Shown here: positions 39,475 to 51,204 of the stretch, one piece after another
Numbering within the stretch: position 1 is the stretch's first letter
How the letters are laid out: the number at the start of each line of letters is the position of its first letter
Assembly (NCBI GenBank): GCA_035578175.1
Contig: JAQMRL010000004.1
Location: 41,559,401-41,623,400 of the forward strand
Source of the DNA: Catonia carolina
Lineage: Eukaryota > Arthropoda > Insecta > Hemiptera > Achilidae
Reading direction: 5' to 3'
Length of the DNA stretch: 64,000 bases
Notes under the pieces: generated by a model
Seen by the model: the letters and a program-made list of their open reading frames with translations, nothing else
Databases searched by the model: none
Told to the model about the DNA's origin: nothing
Program-made: the position numbers and the translations under genes

Positions 39475-39826
39475 GAAGCTGGTAATTACAGTAAACCAAA
39501 CGAAGCTGGTAATTACAGTAAACCAAACCTTTCTAGTCATGTATTTAAGCTATAGGCAATACTACAGGTCACATTTGTATCTTATAAGGTTTATGAAGAA
39601 AACATTTTCTCGGAATATACCACAGCTTACAAAATGTATGCAGAAACTGCACGGTAGTATCTCACAGTTGAGGTTGGCAGCAATGTCAAATTTTCATTTC
39701 CCTTCCTCACAGCCCAATGCAATCTCATGACTTCAGTATCTATACGTACGATTTAGGTAAAAATGAAATCCCACACTTATTCTAATAAATAAGTTTACAT
39801 TTGTAGGTTAATGTGAAACGAATGTA

Positions 39827-40699
39827 TGAGGTGTGGCTATTAAATAACGAGACTGGCGTAAAAAAAATTATTTTTAATTTATACATAATCACTTATTATC
39901 ACCTTCAATATACACTCCTTCTCTATCCCTACAACGCTCCATGCGAATTTTCCGTTGTTTGAAATGAAGCTCACAAAAGTGTTTGTACTGACACTTTGTA
40001 CGCGATCGAAAATGACCCAAATTTTTTGGAAACTATAATAACATGTGATGAAACGTGGTTTTTTACTTATGATCCAGAAACGAAGCGCCAATCCATGCAC
40101 TGGAAGAGCCGAACTTCACCAAGAGCCAAAAAAGCTCTAATGAGCAAGTCAAAATTTAAAGTCATCATGATTGTTCTTTTTCATATCCATGGGATTGTGT
40201 ACCTTCACTGGGTTCCTGAAGGTGAAACAATTAATAAATATTACTACGTTGAGGTACTTTCAAAACTACATCAAAGAGTAAGGGAAAAACGCCCTGAAAT
40301 GTGGAGGGACAAATCATGGGTTCTCCATCAAGACAATGGCGCCAGCTCATTCCGCATTATCTGTCAAGAGGTTCCTAGCCAAGAACAGCATCTCAGTGTT
40401 AGAACATCCACCTTATTCACCAGATCTTGCACCATGTGAATTCTACTTGTTCCCTAAGATGAAATCTGCATTAAAAGGGACAAGATTTGAGTCTGTGGAA
40501 GCTGTAAAAGAGAAAGCGACACGTGTCCTGAAGGAGCTGACAGAAGATGACTTCCAGCACTGTTTCCAACAATGGAAAATTTGCATGGAGCGTTGTAGGG
40601 ATAGAGAAGGAGTGTATATTGAAGGTGACAAAAGTGATTATGTATAAAATAAAAATGAAATTTTTTACATCAGTCTCGTTACTTAATAGGCACAACTCA
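39827..40699 (+). mobile_element. mariner element with long (~134 bp) terminal inverted arms
   Basis: Flanked by TA (39825-39826, 40700-40701). The ends start TGAGGTGTGGCTATTAAATA and (complement) TGAGTTGTGCCTATTAAGTA. The inverted match does not stop after about 28 bp as in ordinary mariners but runs 39827-39960 against 40567-40699, so the left arm is a reversed copy of the 3' end of the transposase gene. The N-terminal half of the gene is missing. Confidence 0.88.
39990..40647 (+). pseudogene. mariner transposase, catalytic part, frameshifted
   Basis: It begins inside the catalytic domain (AIENDPNFLETIITCDETWF, first Asp), continues through KFKVIMIVLFHIHGIVY and WVLHQDN (second Asp), then shifts frame near 40340. 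The second frame carries VLEHPPYSPDLAPCEFYLF (third Asp, DD34D spacing) and ends KSDYV. The N-terminal helix-turn-helix half is absent. Stop at 40647. Non-functional by truncation and frameshift. Confidence 0.9.
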
Positions 40700-40701
40700 T
40701 A

Positions 40702-41350
40702 CATGTTTTACAATCACAGTTAAGTTAAAATCATTTCAGGAGAAGGGCTTTTTGAAAAAAGGTGAAGACATTAATCAATTTTCAACCAATCTTATCACAA
40801 CGTTTTATTTTTTTTTAAATTGTACATATAAAATTACACCAAAATACACCTAATAACAAAACATTACAATTGATTTGATATAAAATTATAAATGAACATC
40901 CATAACTATTTAACTAATACTCTCAAAAAAAATAATAAAAACAACAGAAACCATTTACATATTAAATAGAATCTTTTAAATTTAAATTCAAAAGTAGTAT
41001 TTAATGAAAATTTAATTAATACACCAAATAATTTTTCTACAGATTCATAGATATTAAGTACTACTTTATAGATTTTTTAAATTTAAGTACAGTAATTTAA
41101 TACTGTTTTTAACTAATAATAGATTTTACAGCTAATAAACAGCACATAATATCAGAACGTAGTAAGCATGAAGTTAGATTTATTCCATTACTTTCAGAAT
41201 ATTGCGACATGCAATTTGATTACAATCTAACTTTATATTGCACATAAAATTTGTTCATTAAATAGATTTACGGAACAAATACAAACTACATAAAACAACT
41301 AATATAAACTATTATAAAAACTGTAGAAAAAATTTCTATTTAATTTAGTT
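40702..41350. other. AT-rich intergenic DNA
   Basis: No coding potential, repeat partner or terminal repeat noticed; poly-A/T runs are common. Confidence 0.45.
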
Positions 41351-41351
41351 T

Positions 41352-41512
41352 ATTTAAAGTCGCATCGACAGCTTTATAAATTGTAGGTGCCTACTATACG
41401 TTATGAAATGGTGGGTTTTCGCTTGTAATAATTTCTAGATCCTAGCAATAAATCGAACCCAAGATCTTCCACTTCAAAGACTAGCAAACTAACTACTACA
41501 TCATAGAGGTCA
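41352..41512 (-). repeat. tRNA-derived SINE, divergent copy
   Basis: The - strand reads CTCTATGATGTAGTAGTTAG (A-box region), B box GGGTTCGATTTAT, then TAAAGCTGTCGATGCGACTT. Related to 42638-42806. Confidence 0.6.
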
Positions 41513-41730
41513 TAGTCAAAATTTTTCACATAGAAATAACTATTTTATATTAATTTATTAACAAATTTCTGCACTGGTCGCATAATTTGTTGTTACTATA
41601 GGGGCAATTTAAAAATTAATGAAGTGTTAGATGCAAACTTACCAAAATTATTTATTCTGTTTAGAAATACGCATTTCATATTATTCATCGTATATTAAAA
41701 ACGCAAAATTTGGTCCAATGTAATTAAAAT

Positions 41731-42150
41731 GGCTTTTTTTTGGTTTAACGTCCGACTGTTATTTAAAATGGGGATTCTTTTGTCCTTAAATACAGAGTTC
41801 TGTCAAACATTAAAAAAAACTTTTTACATGGTTATAAAGAAAATGAAAATTCATAAAAACCATAAAAGAGATAAAAAGAACCATGAAGTAAGCATGGGCC
41901 TTCAAGCCAGCCCAATCAGTTAGCTGGTAAAAAGTCGCTGTTTTGTTAAATATATCAGTTGGGCAAGCAACTTTGTATAATGACTAATTGTCAGCCATGC
42001 ATGAACAAAATATACAAGGGGTCCCTGTTCAAACTCATGCCTAACCCATGTCAAAAATACAGCGAAAAGCACAATCAAATTGGGTGGTTGTCAATACTCT
42101 ACAATTCCCGATGACAAATAAGAGCAAAAAAATGAAGTAAATTTTTTTTA
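41731..42150 (-). repeat. composite repeat: SINE tail plus family L copy 2
   Basis: 41731-41760 resembles the type B SINE tail (TTGGTTTAACGTCCGACTG). 41885-42150 is the complement of 14195-14425 (family L). Between them is AT-rich text without partner. Confidence 0.5.
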
Positions 42151-42155
42151 TTCCT

Positions 42156-42452
42156 AATGTGTATACACTGCAATCTGTTCAATTTACGAACAATAAGTAA
42201 CCTCACACCCAATGAGGTGAGGATGATGTGTATGTCATGTAGTCTTGTTCAGACTCAGGACCATTCCTGAGAGAGTATGGTTAATTGAACCCAACCATCA
42301 AAGTACACCGGTAACCACTATCTAGCACTCAAATCTGTATAAAAGTAAGTACCTTAACTAGGATTTGAACCAGGAACCTTCACCTCCAAAAATCAGCTAT
42401 TAAACAGAGCTGACTTGCAACGACAAATTTTTCACTAGACCAACGCAGTGGG
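42156..42452 (-). repeat. tRNA-derived SINE (type K), copy 1
   Basis: Matches 43236-43576 along its length (CCATTCCTGAGAGAGTATGG, ACACCGGTAACCAC). The - strand start GACCCACTGCGTTGGTCTAG and GGTTCAAATCC B box show a tRNA-like head. Confidence 0.7.
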
Positions 42453-42637
42453 TCTGAAGTAAATAACAGAATAATATTTAATTAAAGTTTTGATGGTGCT
42501 ATCTGGTGGTAACATTACGAAGTTCAGTTTGTTTTGAATGGTCGTTATGATGACGGGAATTGTTTATTTAGATCTCTTATTTTATAAATAACATTGAAAC
42601 TACATCGCAAAATAAGACTAAAAATGCTAATACAATT

Positions 42638-42806
42638 ATGATTTTTTTTTTATTTGCATCAACAGCAGGTTATTAGCGACTACGGTGGGTTATGTAACCA
42701 GAACAGTGGGTTTTGACTTGTGAAAATTTCCAGACCCAAGCCAAGAATCGAACCCGGGACCTCCACATTATAAGTTAGCGTGCTAACCACTACAGAGGTG
42801 ACCTTT
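42638..42806 (-). repeat. tRNA-derived SINE, copy
   Basis: The - strand starts GGTCACCTCTGTAGTGGTTA, with B box GGGTTCGATTC, and ends GATGCAAATAAAAAAAA. The body GGGTTTTGACTTGTGAAAAT (+ strand) is shared with 41352-41512. Confidence 0.65.
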
Positions 42807-43235
42807 AGATTATTATGATACAGGGTTTTAAGTTAATGAAGATAAAACACATGTTAACAACAATAAAACGGATTTGTTGAACACAGATTCTTTTCCTCCG
42901 AAATTCTTTGGGAAAGATTTCATTTAGGAAGCAAACACATTATTTTGTCAACAGAAAATATATATTTTGTAGCACAATTATACTGAAAATCAATCAAAAC
43001 TACCAAGTTTTATTAAAAATAAATAAAGTTACAAAAAATATATAACATGGTAAATTTTGGACAACGAATTGTCCAGAGTTTTATAAACAAAACCAAGACA
43101 TACCTAGATGAAATAAGAACGAGAAGAATGAGATTCTATAGACGTCTGGTACAATGAACCAAAAAAAATGAAAAAGTCAAGAAAATGAAAAGAGTAATTC
43201 ATGAATGATCGTAGTCCTAAATTGACTGAATTTTT

Positions 43236-43576
43236 TATCCCTAATGTGTGTATGTAGCAATCTGTTTAATTCAGAACAATAAGCAAACCCATGACCCAAT
43301 GAGAAGAGGATGATAAGTTTGACGTGTAAATGAGGCATAGTCTTTTACAGACCCAGCCCAACCATTCCTGAGAGAGTATGGTTAATTGAACCCCAACCAT
43401 CAAAGTACACCGGTAACCACAGTCTAGTATTCAAATCCGTATAAAAGTAACAACATTTACTATATGTTGTAAATGTTGTACTAGGATTTGAACCAAGAAT
43501 CTTTATCTCCAAAAATCAGCTGTAAAACAGCTGACTCACTGTGAGCGATTTACCTCTAGACCAATCCGGTGGGTCG
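43236..43576 (-). repeat. tRNA-derived SINE (type K), copy 2
   Basis: Partner of 42156-42452, with an extra ~30-bp local duplication around ACATTTACTATATGTTGTAA (~43452). The - strand head: GACCCACCGGATTGGTCTAG, B box GGTTCAAATCC. Confidence 0.7.
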
Positions 43577-43602
43577 ACTGAAATGAAAAAAATAAATTAC
43601 AG

Positions 43603-43745
43603 GTTAGCCTGCTGAAATGGTGATCAACACAAATGGCTTCTATACCAGTAGTCCCAGGTTTGATTCTTGGTCAGTTCTGGAATTTTTTCATTTATATAAA
43701 TCACCTTCACACAAGTGAAGGTTTATGCAGGCATCATAACACAAT
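43603..43745 (+). repeat. tRNA-derived SINE (type A), copy 2
   Basis: GAAATGGTGATCAACACAAA, TGGCTTCTATACCAGTAG, CCCAGGTTTGATTCTTGG and TCAGTTCTGGAATTTTTT parallel the head of 20968-21115, with TATGCAGGCATCATAACA near the end as in that copy. Confidence 0.6.
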
Positions 43746-44477
43746 AAAAAGAAGCATGATGTAATTCCACTGAATAAGTTACTATATTTTACTTAATTAT
43801 TTAAATAAATCAGAACTACATTTTACACACAAATTATTTACTTGACTTAAAACTTGTTGCATAAACTACCCGATTAAATTTTATTTCACCAGAATATAAA
43901 TTTTCATAAATACTCCGTCCTGATAATTGTAATAAACGTAATATATCTAAAAATTCTAGTAAACAATTGTAAATTTTATTAACAACATATTATCTACTAA
44001 ATAATAAATAACATTCATACATATATTAAAATAACATAATTTATAAATATTTTGTGAAATATGTTTTTGTGCTTTTACAAAAAAAAATTCACTTTAATAA
44101 ATTTTAGCTTTAAAAGCGAATAGCTTATTAATATTGCACATTATGCGTTTAAATAATCAATATAGAATAACAATAATTAGATCTATTATTAGGTTACCTT
44201 AATAGTTCAAAAGTGTCATAATGTCCATGTTAAAATACATAATGTAATAAAAATCATAATCAAATTTTGTCATACATAGATAGGCCTACCAATAGAAGCA
44301 CATGAAACAAACTAATAAATTACAGAAAAACAATTAATCGTTTTATCAGAATTTAAATCTAAAACTTTTGATAATCTTATAAGTTATCATAGCATAACTG
44401 AACAAATCAAATTTTTTTAATTTTCAATTTTGAATGAATTTTTTTTTTAAATATATAATTTAACACATTTTTTAATA
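43746..44477. other. AT-rich intergenic DNA
   Basis: No feature recognised; long poly-A/T and AATAAA-type low complexity. Confidence 0.4.
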
Positions 44478-44622
44478 TATTTAAGTCGCATTGCTCAGTC
44501 ATGAGCGACTATAATCTGGACGGTGGGTTAGGATGTCTTAAAATTTTAAGGCTGTAATGGAGAATTGAACAATGGATCTTCCACCATGTAGTTTAACATT
44601 CTACCAATATACCAAAAAAGTC
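44478..44622 (-). repeat. degenerate tRNA-derived SINE
   Basis: Retains ATTTAAGTCGCATTGCTCAG and GAGCGACTATAATCTGGACG blocks like 42638-42806, and a weak B box (GTTCAATTCTCC on the - strand). Confidence 0.45.
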
Positions 44623-44660
44623 AGTAAAATTAAATATAATAAGTTTTATCATATTTACAA

Positions 44661-45542
44661 GGGTCACCTGGAAATTAGTACCCGTTTGTGCCATGTGGAG
44701 TGCTGGTGAACAGAATACCTGCCAATTAAGTTGTTTGTCGACTGCCTGTGTGTAAATATCGAAGTTACTGACACTGTATTGTTTCTGTGAATAACACTGA
44801 GAATTGTGACATTATTCTTGAATAGATTTCTCAATGCAAGAAATGTGCGACCATCTGTAATTCACTATGTAATTGTAATTCACAATTGAAGAAGGTATAT
44901 GAAGACAATGTTATTGATGAGTCTTCTATTTGACATTAGTGTCATAACTTCATCTTGAAGAGAGAAAACACCCATAATGCATTCCTAGCAGCCGTCAATC
45001 ATTATGAACTAACAGGTGAGTTCACTTGATGAAGTCATAAAGTCATAAACGATCGGCTCTTCACTATTGATGAAATCTGTGATTATTTATACTTCAATTT
45101 TCACAACAATTATTCATGAAATAGTCAAACACCACCTAAAATATTCAAAAATTTGGGCAAGGTGGGTCCCTTACATGCTTACTGATGAGCAGAAAATGTG
45201 AAAATACAACTTATCCAAAAATTCAATTGGAAAATTTCAACCCTCCAATCTATAGCTCAAACCTGGCTCCTTAATATTTTGATGTCATTATAAAATTTAA
45301 TTACTTTTACGCAGAAATTAAATTTCAGAAGGATGAACTAAAAGAAGGCACGACTACTTATCGAGGAATATGAACCTGGAATTCAAAAACTGGTCACACG
45401 TTTTGACAACTACTTAACTTTGCATGGCAACTATGTATAGAAGTAGTTTAAAGTATGAACTTTACAAATAAAACATTTATTTATTTTAATAATTAAAAGT
45501 TATTTTTTAATTCCCAAATTGGCACCAATTTCCGGATACCCT
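44661..45542 (+). mobile_element. degenerate mariner-like element
   Basis: Ends GGGTCACCTGGAAATTAGTA and (complement) GGGTATCCGGAAATTGGTGC are inverted repeats. Inside, LGKVGPLHAY-type text (like ARWVPRMLTDEQ), NPPIYSSNLAP (like HPPYSPDLAP) and QKLVTRFDNYLTLHGNYV at the end show a mariner-type transposase relic with many stops. 0.88 kb, so internally deleted. Confidence 0.7.
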
Positions 45543-45557
45543 TCATAATTATAATTA

Positions 45558-46746
45558 CAGTAAGTCCTCAATTTACTGCACTAAAGTCTTGTCAGACACA
45601 AACATCAAATCCTAACCTTCAAAAAATAGGAGGGGGAATTTGTGTATTCATATAATATGTACAGTGATCCTATGTACCTTATTAGGACTTACAATAGGAC
45701 ATTAATCATACTACAGACAAGTTATTGAATAAAGACAAAAATTTTATCAATAACCCATCGTCCGTTGTTAATCAACTCGTATATTGTGAAATTAACAGGC
45801 ACTTATGTTAATTCTCAAACAAAAGAATTGACTTTAAACACTTTTATCTTTGAATGTAGTTCATTTACATTTTATTTATTACTTTTTATCCGTAGTTTCA
45901 GAAGAATAATTACCACTTCACTAAAAGAAATGATCGAAGTGAAATATTATACAAGAGGTATTACACAAGGTGTTGCCATTTATATATTTTTTTTGCATCT
46001 GGAGACTCCAGGAGGAGTATAGGACATGTCAGTTATAACACCTAAAATACATATAAGAATCACACAATGTATCACTATTATCAAGAAAGAAATTCCTGTA
46101 TGCTATAAAAAGTTTCACCGTTCAAGTAATTTTTCAAATTTTTTTAAAAGGAATGCAAATTATCACATTTTAAAAATTGGGTTAATTTATTCATCAATTT
46201 TCTCCCGGCATAAGTAGGTTTTTGTTCAAACAATTTTGTGGAGTGATTAGCCACATAATAATCATTTCTGTTTCTCATGTTATGATTGTAAACATTAACA
46301 TTCTGCACTAAATTATTTTGCCTAGCATACATAATCACCTCAAAAATGTAGAAAGAGGGAACTGTAAGCAATTTAAGCTCCTTAAATAGTGGCCTGGATG
46401 AGGTTAGCTGGCTACCTCCCATCATACACCTAATAGCTTTCTTTTGAATTTTAAAAACCCTATTCATATTACCCATGCGAGAATTGCCCCATACTAAGAT
46501 ACCATAACAGATATCAGACAGAATGAGGCCATGATAAGCTGCCATTAGTAATTTTTCATCATTTAATCTGGCAATTTGTTTTAGTGCAAATACCCCAGAT
46601 TATAAATGTATTAAAGTAGGCGTCCTAACAAAACTCACAAAAAAGAACGAGACATAAGGAGTGGGGGCGAAATTTTTCGTTTCTCAAATGAGTGACATTA
46701 AATCCGAACACAGTAAATGCAAGACCGGTAAATTGAGGACGAACTG
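45558..46746. mobile_element. TA-flanked inverted-repeat element carrying a LINE fragment
   Basis: Ends CAGTAAGTCCTCAATTTACT and (complement) CAGTTCGTCCTCAATTTACC, flanked by TA at 45556-45557 and 46747-46748; pogo/Tigger-like ends. No transposase recognised; the right part contains a LINE pol fragment on the - strand. Confidence 0.65.
46144..46620 (-). pseudogene. CR1/Jockey-like LINE pol C-terminal fragment
   Basis: The - strand reads SDICYGILVWGNSRMGN, IQKKAIRCMMGGSQLTSSRP, LFKELKLLTVPSFYIFEVIM and STKLFEQKPTYAGRKLMNKL, the typical end of such pol proteins. Same family as 36463-37480. It appears nested within the element 45558-46746. Confidence 0.82.
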
Positions 46747-46748
46747 TA

Positions 46749-47716
46749 TATAAAATTCATTATTAAAACACATACAAAACAAATAATACATTAAACATGG
46801 ACATAATACACAAAAATGTTGTTATCACTATTACTATCTAATATTGTTATCAGTCTTTAATTGCTTAATTATGTAACTATCTATAACTGTAATTGAACAG
46901 TTAATGCGGTGTAAACATAAAAATCAAATATAAATATATAATAAATAATGTATTACTCATGCACAACTCTAATAGTAAATAAATTAAAATTTTGTAAATA
47001 AATATAATTTTTCTCTAAGTGATGCTAATAAATTTTATGCCTTTTTTAAGTGTACGTATTTATTAAATACTTAAAAATATTAATAATCTTTTCTATTTGT
47101 CTTTCATAAACTATGTAAGTGCTAATTATGTTTTAATTGTTCAATTAATTGCACATAATAATATTAATTAAATTACCAATACTAACTTATTGGAGGTTAA
47201 ATTGTTGTCATTTTTTCTAAGATGCGTTCATTTATTTTACTTGAAGTTCTTTTACACTTAAAATATAGAAAAACCTGGATAAATCAAACCCAAGATAATT
47301 TAAACTCAAAATAAGGAAAAGTACACAACAAATATGGTAATTTCGATTATTAGATCCTTCCACAATATTATTTATCGTATCACTTAAAAATTTTATATTT
47401 TGTTATTTGCGTAGTAATATTTCTCCTCTTCCAAAAAAACTTCGGCTAACAATGTTCTCGTTGTTAATGTGATTTAGGAGAATGATCATGGAGCGGATTC
47501 AAGAACAAGACATGAAGATGCTGTTAAATGTTTAAAAGTTGGTGTTCAATGGACAACAAATAATAAAATTTATTGCGTCAAATACATCTGTTGTAAGTCA
47601 TACACTTCCATAACAAATCTGCAATTTACTTTACGGCTGGCTGACAAGCCTAAGGCGGCAGCCAGACAGCAAGCAGGTTGTAGCAGCATTAAGCATGTAA
47701 ACAGGTTGGAACAAAC
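46749..47716. other. AT-rich intergenic DNA
   Basis: Nothing recognised beyond low-complexity AT sequence. Confidence 0.4.
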
Positions 47717-47719
47717 TAA

Positions 47720-48483
47720 GGGTAAGCGCACAATGAACGCTGGTTGCAGGTTCACTGATCAGGTCGCTGATTCACGCTGGCGAGCGCGTACAGTGGGAAC
47801 ATGTAACTACGCGCTTAACCTTCATTCAGTTGTCAGTATTCAAAAAGAATTCCAATAGCAGCAGTGATGATAAATTATTTCTAATATAAAACGTTTCCAC
47901 GAAATTATTATCATTTAAAGACGATAACGTTAGTGATATTAATAAGTACAGAAAATTGTACGGCAAGTATCATCTTTTTTCACAATTAAAAAAAGAGAGA
48001 CAGGTTTTTTTAAATACATGAGAATGACTCTGGAAACGTTTAAATTTATACTGTCAAAAGTACAACTTGTTTACAAAAATAATGGTGCAACTTGCACAAG
48101 CAACCAATATTACCGGACGAAAGACTTGTGATTACTTTCAAATACGTATTTTGAATATTTTGACTACCAATATTCAATATTATAAAACATTGTTTGGCTA
48201 GCAACAATCTTTTAAAGTTATTTTTATAAACCTACGTTAAAAATTAATTAACAAGTTATGATTTATGAATACGTATTATACAACGACATGTACATTTAGC
48301 AGCCTGCCAGCAAGCAGCAGGCAGGTTTATGCAAAACAAATCCGTGAGCTGACATGCGCAGATGGCCAGTGCGCAGGTTTTCCCACCAGCGTTTACTGTG
48401 AGACGTCCGATTAAAATATTATGGCCTATTCCTACTAGCAGGCTCCCGCTTGTAAGCGACCAGTGTCCACTGTGCGCTTACCC
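47720..48483 (+). mobile_element. PIF/Harbinger deletion derivative
   Basis: Ends GGGTAAGCGCACAATGAACG and (complement) GGGTAAGCGCACAGTGGACA, each flanked by TAA (47717-47719, 48484-48486), the 3-bp duplication typical of this superfamily. The interior on the + strand gives NKYRKLYGKYHLFSQLKKER and ITGRKTCDYFQ, resembling the N-terminus of Harbinger transposases. No DDE domain; two or more stops. Confidence 0.82.
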
Positions 48484-48574
48484 TAATGTTAGATAATAAG
48501 CATGGCTACACCATTAGCAAGACCTACTGTACTGCTCTACTGCTTACGCTCTAACCTGCTCAAAAAAGAAAACT

Positions 48575-48793
48575 ATAGGCATAAAGCAAGGAAATTGCAG
48601 TTCGAGCGTTCCAAGTGTCAACCTTGGCAGGGAATCATTACACCCACTATTGTAGTATTTCGCAGTAGAGACTCAGCAACAGAATGTTTGATGTTAACGT
48701 AGTGAGGCTATTTTGTAGTGTGGATTTACCCCAACTTCCTGACGCATGCACAATGGGACTGCAACATCCTACTGGTATAGCTATAGTTTGATT
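48575..48793 (+). repeat. repeat family D, copy 2
   Basis: Partner of 22958-23180; see shared blocks there. It follows the Harbinger element by about 90 bp. Confidence 0.6.
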
Positions 48794-50060
48794 TTACCAG
48801 CTTACAAGCTCACATCTCAGTTCAATTTCCGTTCTGTTATAGTGTACATTAATTTTTTAATCATGGATTTTGAAACCCAATTATTAATATCAGGCTGCAT
48901 ATAAATGCGCCATTTAGTGGGATATGTCAGATAAGCATTAGAAGGACAGAAAATTATCAACTGCTGCATGAAATGAAGTCTACAAAGAATTACAAACTCA
49001 TGATTTTGAGTATATAATAACAAAAAAACTAACATAAATAACTAGAAAACAATTCAATAACTTTTAGTACACTTTTAAAAATAGTTAAGTCAGTCAAAAT
49101 AATTTAAAAAAATTCATTAACATAGGGGAACTTTCACTTAAAAGTAGTAACTTCACAAACTGAGATGAAACAGGAGCATGACTGAACCAAGTAACACGCA
49201 GATAAAAAGTGTGTTAGGAGCTGACTGCTTTCTGTATGGCCTCAGTACCAGTTCAGTTCAATGATGCTCCACTCCTTGAACCTGCTTGAACTGCTAGCCT
49301 GCTATAACCTGCTTGCTGTTTGGCTGCAGCCTTAGAACGAATAATGTGTAGGGAATGTAGTTAAAGCTGCGCATACTATGCGCAGCAGTCATATTGCAGT
49401 TAAAATTCTACCAGATAAGACAAGAAAAATGTTTCAGCCATTAATAACCACTTTTATTTATAATTTCTTAAGTGAAATATTTTAAGAAAGTTAATTATAT
49501 AAAATAAATATTTTCTTTTAATATTTAACCAGTATTTTCAATACATTGAGGCCGACTGACGCCTTAAGGTGTCATATACCTATTATGTTTTATAGCTTCT
49601 GTTTAATCGCAGTCACATGGGCGGTATTAGTAAATGTTGTTCAGGTATTCAGATTGATCATACAAGCACTACACTGAAGGTCGTCTTTTGTTACTGCCGG
49701 GAATTTTTGAATTGATTTTAAAAGTGTTCTTAATAATGACCTCCCAGTGCGGCACAATCATATAATTATAATAAATTAATTATACCATTTATTCCATGAA
49801 TTTCTCCGTTCCTAGCGACTTCCTTTTACCAATAAAAATATATAAATACATACAATAATAAGTATGTACTTTTATTAACACCCAACGAAAAAAAACGCGT
49901 AAACTACCATATTATATTAAGTTGGTGAATAGATAAACAAATAAGTAAGATCATTCAAGTGGCCGACAGACACCTTGAGGCATCATGGCATTTCCTCACT
50001 ACAATGGTGCACTGGCATAGCGACACGTCCGTAATTTCAGCCTCCAAGTTCAATGTGTTA
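48794..50060. other. intergenic DNA without assigned features
   Basis: A CCTGCTTGAACTGC, CCTGCTTGCTGTTTGGCTGC stretch near 49278-49330 resembles the GC-richer sub-ends of the Harbinger derivative (CAGCAGGCAGG at 48315) and may be a relic. The rest is AT-rich. Confidence 0.35.
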
Positions 50061-50372
50061 ATCTAAATATATATATATAAAATTCGATGTATGTGTGTGT
50101 GTGTGTATGTTCCCCTTTATCTCCTAAATTACTTAAACAATTTTCATGCAGTTTTTTATGTTGTAACTATGATGTCGGTGCAGATTTTAGGCTATTGAAA
50201 CCCTTTAAAAAGTTAGCCCTAAAGGGTTGAAAATAATGTTATGTCCTACATTAAGGTTTTATGAGGTTAGATAATCTGCTGCTTTTAAACCAGCTGATGT
50301 AATTTAAATAAAGATTTGTCATAAATAAAGTCATATGATTTAGCAAATAGCGACGTGGTGCTAAGGATCAGC
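50061..50372 (+). repeat. Helitron-like noncoding repeat (tentative)
   Basis: Begins TCTAAATATATATATATAAA with ATGTATGTGTGTGTGTG and ends GGATCAGCTGGT, which fits the 5' TC and 3' CTRR ends of Helitrons after a GC-containing segment. No second copy in the window to confirm the ends. Confidence 0.3.
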
Positions 50373-51200
50373 TGGTGACAATATCACATGATAATTTTAT
50401 TGTATTTTATTATATAGATACGATTTTGTATTGTTGAGTATTATATAAAAGTAAAGTACATTGGAGAATACAGTTGAATATAAAATATTGATATTAAAAT
50501 AGAATGAGTTACTAATTTCAACTTCTAAAACTCGTCCAATACATAATATTATAGCACCCTAAAATTGAATAGTTACTAATCCAAATAATCTGTAAATCAA
50601 ACAGTTGCGGAACTTTATCAGTTTGGATTATTCAGTTTGTTAAATTTTCATTATTTGATATATTAATACCAAAAAGTAAATATAATTATCTTATGTAAGA
50701 TATAGAATTTGTTATACACTTTGATTATCAAACACATTATTTGATATTAGATTTTAATTTCTGCACCCTAGTAGGTCAATACATTTTTTTACAGTAGTCT
50801 CCCACTAACTTGACTGATCGGCCCAAGATGTGGTCAATGCAATCTACTACTACATCAGAAGCCTTGAGTTCACTCTTTGTTGTCTTTATTAACATTAATG
50901 TAAGAAGACAGACATAAAACTACAACAAAAAACTAATATAACATTTTTAATGAATGTTTAGCTTTTTAAATATTTCAAAAGACTTTTATAATGCTCGCTA
51001 AAGTATTTAGTGAGGTAGCACTATGTTTTAGCACGGATGGATGATATTGAACTCGCCCTGGTGTTCTGCTAGTGGACTTGATCATGATTGCCAACAACCA
51101 GCTAAATTGAATCAACCCCTACCCTAAAGGTAAAACTACTCTTTTCCATTAAGAATGACTGGTTAAGAAGACATTAAGAACGGAAATCAGAGTTCTTTTA
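50373..51200. other. AT-rich intergenic DNA
   Basis: No coding or repeat feature recognised. Confidence 0.4.
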
Positions 51201-51204
51201 TAGT

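Larger units (their letters stand above)
37617..39771 (+). repeat. repeat family E, copy 2, split by a Jockey-like LINE
   Basis: The left part (37617-38101) begins CTTACTTGAGTCACGAGTTT and encodes FPCL-, NKSHERVANYCDVSLSTI-type text; the right part (39504-39771) resumes at GGTAATTACAGTAAACCAAA. It is colinear with 51205-52020, which shows the uninterrupted sequence. Confidence 0.75.
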
